29,809 nucleotides of DNA from a virus. The notes under the pieces were generated by a model that did no database searches, was not told where the DNA came from, and worked only from the letters and a program-made list of their open reading frames with translations. The position numbers and the translations under genes were made by a program. Shown piece by piece: positions 28,118 through 29,809 of this stretch. The DNA is taken from IMG/VR virus record IMGVR_UViG_3300025767_000090, positions 1-29,809 of that record; one strand, 5' to 3'. The number at the start of each line of letters is the position of its first letter. Within the stretch, counting starts at the first letter, position 1.

Positions 28118-29239
28118 ATGCTAGAGAACCTAGAGCCAGCGCGCAAACCAGAACCGCAGCCATTCGGCAAGCCAGCGGTTGAGTTCGATGGTAGCGAAGG
28201 TGTTGCCGTCACACCCGGCCTAAGCACCGAAGCTAACTTCGCTGAGTTCCTAGCAGAAGCTGGGTTCGATCCTGAGCTATACGAAGTCGTAGGCACACCT
28301 CGCACTAGCCGATGGCAGAAATACGATGGCGATTGGCTCACCAGCTATCGCTTTCACTTTCGTGTAAAAAATCCGGGGGATAGCCTTACGCTTCTCTGGT
28401 CGCGCGCAAAAGCACCTAAGCCTGCAAAGTTAGACACTAACCAATGCACGATAGTTGTTGGCTGGTCAGATACGCAGACTGGCAAGACTGGCTCACGCGG
28501 TAACACCACAGATCTTGTGGAAAGGATTGCCGCCAAACAAAGCGCACTTGTTTCTTTCATCAAGAAGCACAAGCCAGAAGCCGCGATCTTCCTAAATGTT
28601 GGAGACAGCATAGAAGGCTTTGAGAACACAGGTGGCCAGCTCTTCACAAATGATCTAAGCCTTATGGAGCAAGTAGATCTTGAAGCGACCTTCCAATGGG
28701 AAACGCTGAAGCTTCTAGCTAAGCACACAGGCAAGGTAACGGCAGCCGCCGTAGGATCTAATCATTGTCAATGGCGCAAGGGTAAGGATCGCTTAGGTAA
28801 TCCCTTAGATGATTGGGGTATCCACATTCAGCGCCAGCTTGCGCGACTGGCACAGGAAACTAAACAGCCCATCAAGTTCTTAGAGCCACAGCCTTACGAT
28901 GAGTCGCTAGCGATCCCAGTCTATGATGAAATCCTTGGTTTAGTTCACGGCCATCAAGCCAACAGACCAGAGGCAATCCCTAACTGGTGGCGTGGTCAAT
29001 CACACGGCGATCAAGCAGTAGCCGATGCAACTATTCTCAACACCGGTCACTTTCACCATCTCAGAATTATGGAGACAGGCAGAAGAAACAGCAGATCGCG
29101 CTGGTGGATACAGATGCCAACCCTAGACAATGGCTCAGACTGGTATCGCCAAAGGTATGGTGACGACAGCGATCCCGGACTGTGTGTTTATCTTCTTTAC
29201 CCTAATCAACCCTTTAGCGGAACAGTCCACAAGCTCTAA
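28118..29239 (+). CDS. Calcineurin-like metallophosphoesterase (phage type)
   Basis: The 373-residue protein has an N-terminal alpha/beta part of about 110 residues, then a calcineurin-like phosphoesterase domain: DTQ near 118-120, GDSIEG (162-167), GSNHC (213-217), VHGHQ near 274 and GHFHH near 305-310. These give the metal-binding D-x-H/Q, GD, GNH(D/E), GHxH residues of the superfamily, slightly altered (SDTQ and GSNH). Such enzymes in actinophages are often near the terminase and may act on DNA or nucleotides. The exact substrate is not known. The next gene overlaps its stop by one base. Confidence 0.85.
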   Translation: MLENLEPARKPEPQPFGKPAVEFDGSEGVAVTPGLSTEANFAEFLAEAGFDPELYEVVGTPRTSRWQKYDGDWLTSYRFHFRVKNPGDSLTLLWSRAKAPKPAKLDTNQCTIVVGWSDTQTGKTGSRGNTTDLVERIAAKQSALVSFIKKHKPEAAIFLNVGDSIEGFENTGGQLFTNDLSLMEQVDLEATFQWETLKLLAKHTGKVTAAAVGSNHCQWRKGKDRLGNPLDDWGIHIQRQLARLAQETKQPIKFLEPQPYDESLAIPVYDEILGLVHGHQANRPEAIPNWWRGQSHGDQAVADATILNTGHFHHLRIMETGRRNSRSRWWIQMPTLDNGSDWYRQRYGDDSDPGLCVYLLYPNQPFSGTVHKL

Positions 29240-29409
29240 TGCCAACATACATCTACCAATGCGCAGATGGTCACACGCTAGAACGCTCACACTCAATCCA
29301 TCTACAACCTGACATTGACTGCCCTAACTGCGGCAAAGCAATGAACAGAGTGCCACAATCAGCAACAATCAAGTTCTATGGAACAGGTTGGGCTAGTAAG
29401 GGTGACTAG
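29239..29409 (+). CDS. FmdB-like zinc ribbon protein (56 aa)
   Basis: ATG 29239 overlaps the phosphoesterase stop by one base (TAATG). The 56-residue protein reads MPTYIYQCADGHTLE, then DCPNCGKAMNRVPQSATIKFYGTGWASKGD. The family has the MPTYxYxC start, a second CPxCG pair and the FKGTGW-like end, as in FmdB-type zinc ribbons (Zn_ribbon_8). The first pair is altered (C8 and H12 in place of C-x-x-C). It probably binds zinc and DNA or protein. Its end overlaps the HNH gene. Confidence 0.75.
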   Translation: MPTYIYQCADGHTLERSHSIHLQPDIDCPNCGKAMNRVPQSATIKFYGTGWASKGD

Positions 29410-29740
29410 ATTCCCTCGGCCTTGTTTAGAGTGCGGGATACTAACCACACTCGGCTCTCGCTGTGAGCAACATCAAGCTGAGCGAAACAGGGTGATAGAG
29501 GCCACTAGACCAAAGCGGCGCTATAAGGCTAAGCCCAAGCGTGAACACTATGGTGGCGAATACCGCAAGCGCGCTAAGAAGGTTCGCGATAATGCGGTCT
29601 ATTGTCATCTGTGTGGGGATGGGCCGAGGCACAACGATCCTTGGACGGCGGATCACATTATTCCGGGTGACCCGGCCAGCCCACTACTAGCAGCTCACCG
29701 AAGTTGCAACAGCCGCAGAGGCAACCGACCGCTACTATAA
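29402..29740 (+). CDS. HNH endonuclease next to terminase
   Basis: The core VYCHLCGDGPRHNDPWTADHIIPGDPASPLLAAHRSCNSRRGNRPLL shows CxxC, DHI and HRSCNSRRG, the HNH metal-finger motifs. A second CxxC (PCLECG) and a basic middle (RPKRRYKAKPKRE) support DNA binding. HNH proteins next to large terminases are known to take part in packaging and cos cleavage in HK97-like phages. GTG 29402 starts VTRFPRPCLECG; an ATG at 29378 would add 8 residues and overlap the FmdB-like gene by 32 bases. Neither start has a clear ribosome site. Confidence 0.85.
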   Translation: MTRFPRPCLECGILTTLGSRCEQHQAERNRVIEATRPKRRYKAKPKREHYGGEYRKRAKKVRDNAVYCHLCGDGPRHNDPWTADHIIPGDPASPLLAAHRSCNSRRGNRPLL

Positions 29741-29751
29741 CCCCTGCCCTA

Positions 29752-29781
29752 ACCCCTCCCGGTGTATACAGGGAGTGGGGT
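29752..29781 (+). other. GC-rich inverted repeat before the terminase
   Basis: ACCCC-TCCC (29752-29760) pairs with GGGA-GT-GGGGT (29771-29781) with a two-base bulge around GGTGTATACA, which contains the palindrome GTATAC. A related CCCCTGCCC lies just upstream. It lies between the HNH nuclease and the terminase start. It could be a cos/pac site or a terminator without a T tract. Confidence 0.4.
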
Positions 29782-29801
29782 AAATTATCAGCGAGGCGGA
29801 A

Positions 29802-29809
29802 ATGGAAAC
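29802..29809 (+). CDS. terL: Start of the large terminase (joins base 1 if circular)
   Basis: The window ends with ATG GAA AC. Joined to base 1 (G), the frame becomes ATG GAA ACG GTG ACT AAG, exactly the frame of the terminase beginning at base 2. GCGAGGCGG precedes the ATG as a ribosome site, and an in-frame TAA (29781-29783) bounds the ORF upstream. This supports closing the sequence as a circle or permuted linear genome. Confidence 0.7.

Noticed and set aside
28260-28275. GGGTTCGATCC resembling a tRNA T-loop
   Set aside because: It is inside the phosphoesterase coding sequence and there is no acceptor stem, anticodon arm or CCA around it.
1-29809. CRISPR arrays, insertion sequences, tRNA or rRNA genes
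   Set aside because: No regularly spaced repeats, transposase motifs, terminal inverted repeats or conserved RNA features were seen on either strand by reading.

Overview
The window looks like an almost complete, circularly permuted genome of a small siphovirus that infects an actinobacterium. Its GC content is roughly one half by eye. The actinobacterial signs are a WhiB-family regulator, several start codons placed exactly 6 nt after a -10-like hexamer with no ribosome binding site (leaderless mRNAs), frequent GTG/TTG starts, and actinophage-type gene content and order. A host among aquatic low- or medium-GC Actinobacteria is an inference. No integrase, excision/attachment site, tRNA, CRISPR array or insertion sequence was seen, so a strictly lytic lifestyle is likely but not proven. 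The last 8 bases (ATG GAA AC) join in frame to base 1, giving the large terminase its missing start, which supports a circular or terminally redundant molecule cut at an arbitrary point.

Layout. 1-4960: packaging and head genes (large terminase, small membrane protein, HK97 portal, small beta-rich protein, a multidomain protein ending in an HK97-type prohead protease, small acidic-motif protein), closed by a strong terminator. 5031-5819: a self-contained cassette of three unknown small genes with its own promoter, bounded by two hairpins. 6048-7205: major capsid protein, closed by another strong terminator. 7291-9562: a glycan cassette (GT4-like and GT2-like glycosyltransferases and a TagD-like cytidylyltransferase) set inside the head operon. 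9574-18707: connector, tail terminator, tail tube protein, tail assembly chaperones with a -1 frameshift (slippery C_CCA_AAA), tape measure, minor tail proteins and three tandem paralogous fibre-like proteins. 18752-19836: lysis genes (XhlA-like coiled-coil/TM protein, M23 peptidase, holin-like protein). 19822-20109 is the only reverse-strand gene, a WhiB protein.

20282-25597 is the replication and recombination block: YqaJ exonuclease, probable ERF-like annealing protein, HNH proteins, C5-cytosine methyltransferase, replication initiator with iterons and an AT-rich tract inside its gene (a lambda-O-like origin candidate), SSB and RusA resolvase. 25688-28107 holds many very small, overlapping genes (membrane peptides, HTH proteins, unknowns) that probably act in host takeover or regulation. 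28118-29740 carries a metallophosphoesterase, an FmdB-like zinc ribbon and an HNH nuclease leading back to the terminase.

The working model is that related promoter repeats (shared TTATAGTT and TTAGTTA elements) at 5050, 20150-20200 and 25610 drive early genes, including the cassette stranded inside the head operon. Late genes run from terminase to holin as one mostly overlapping series, with internal terminators and leaderless promoters setting doses. No DNA polymerase or helicase is present, so the initiator probably recruits the host replisome.
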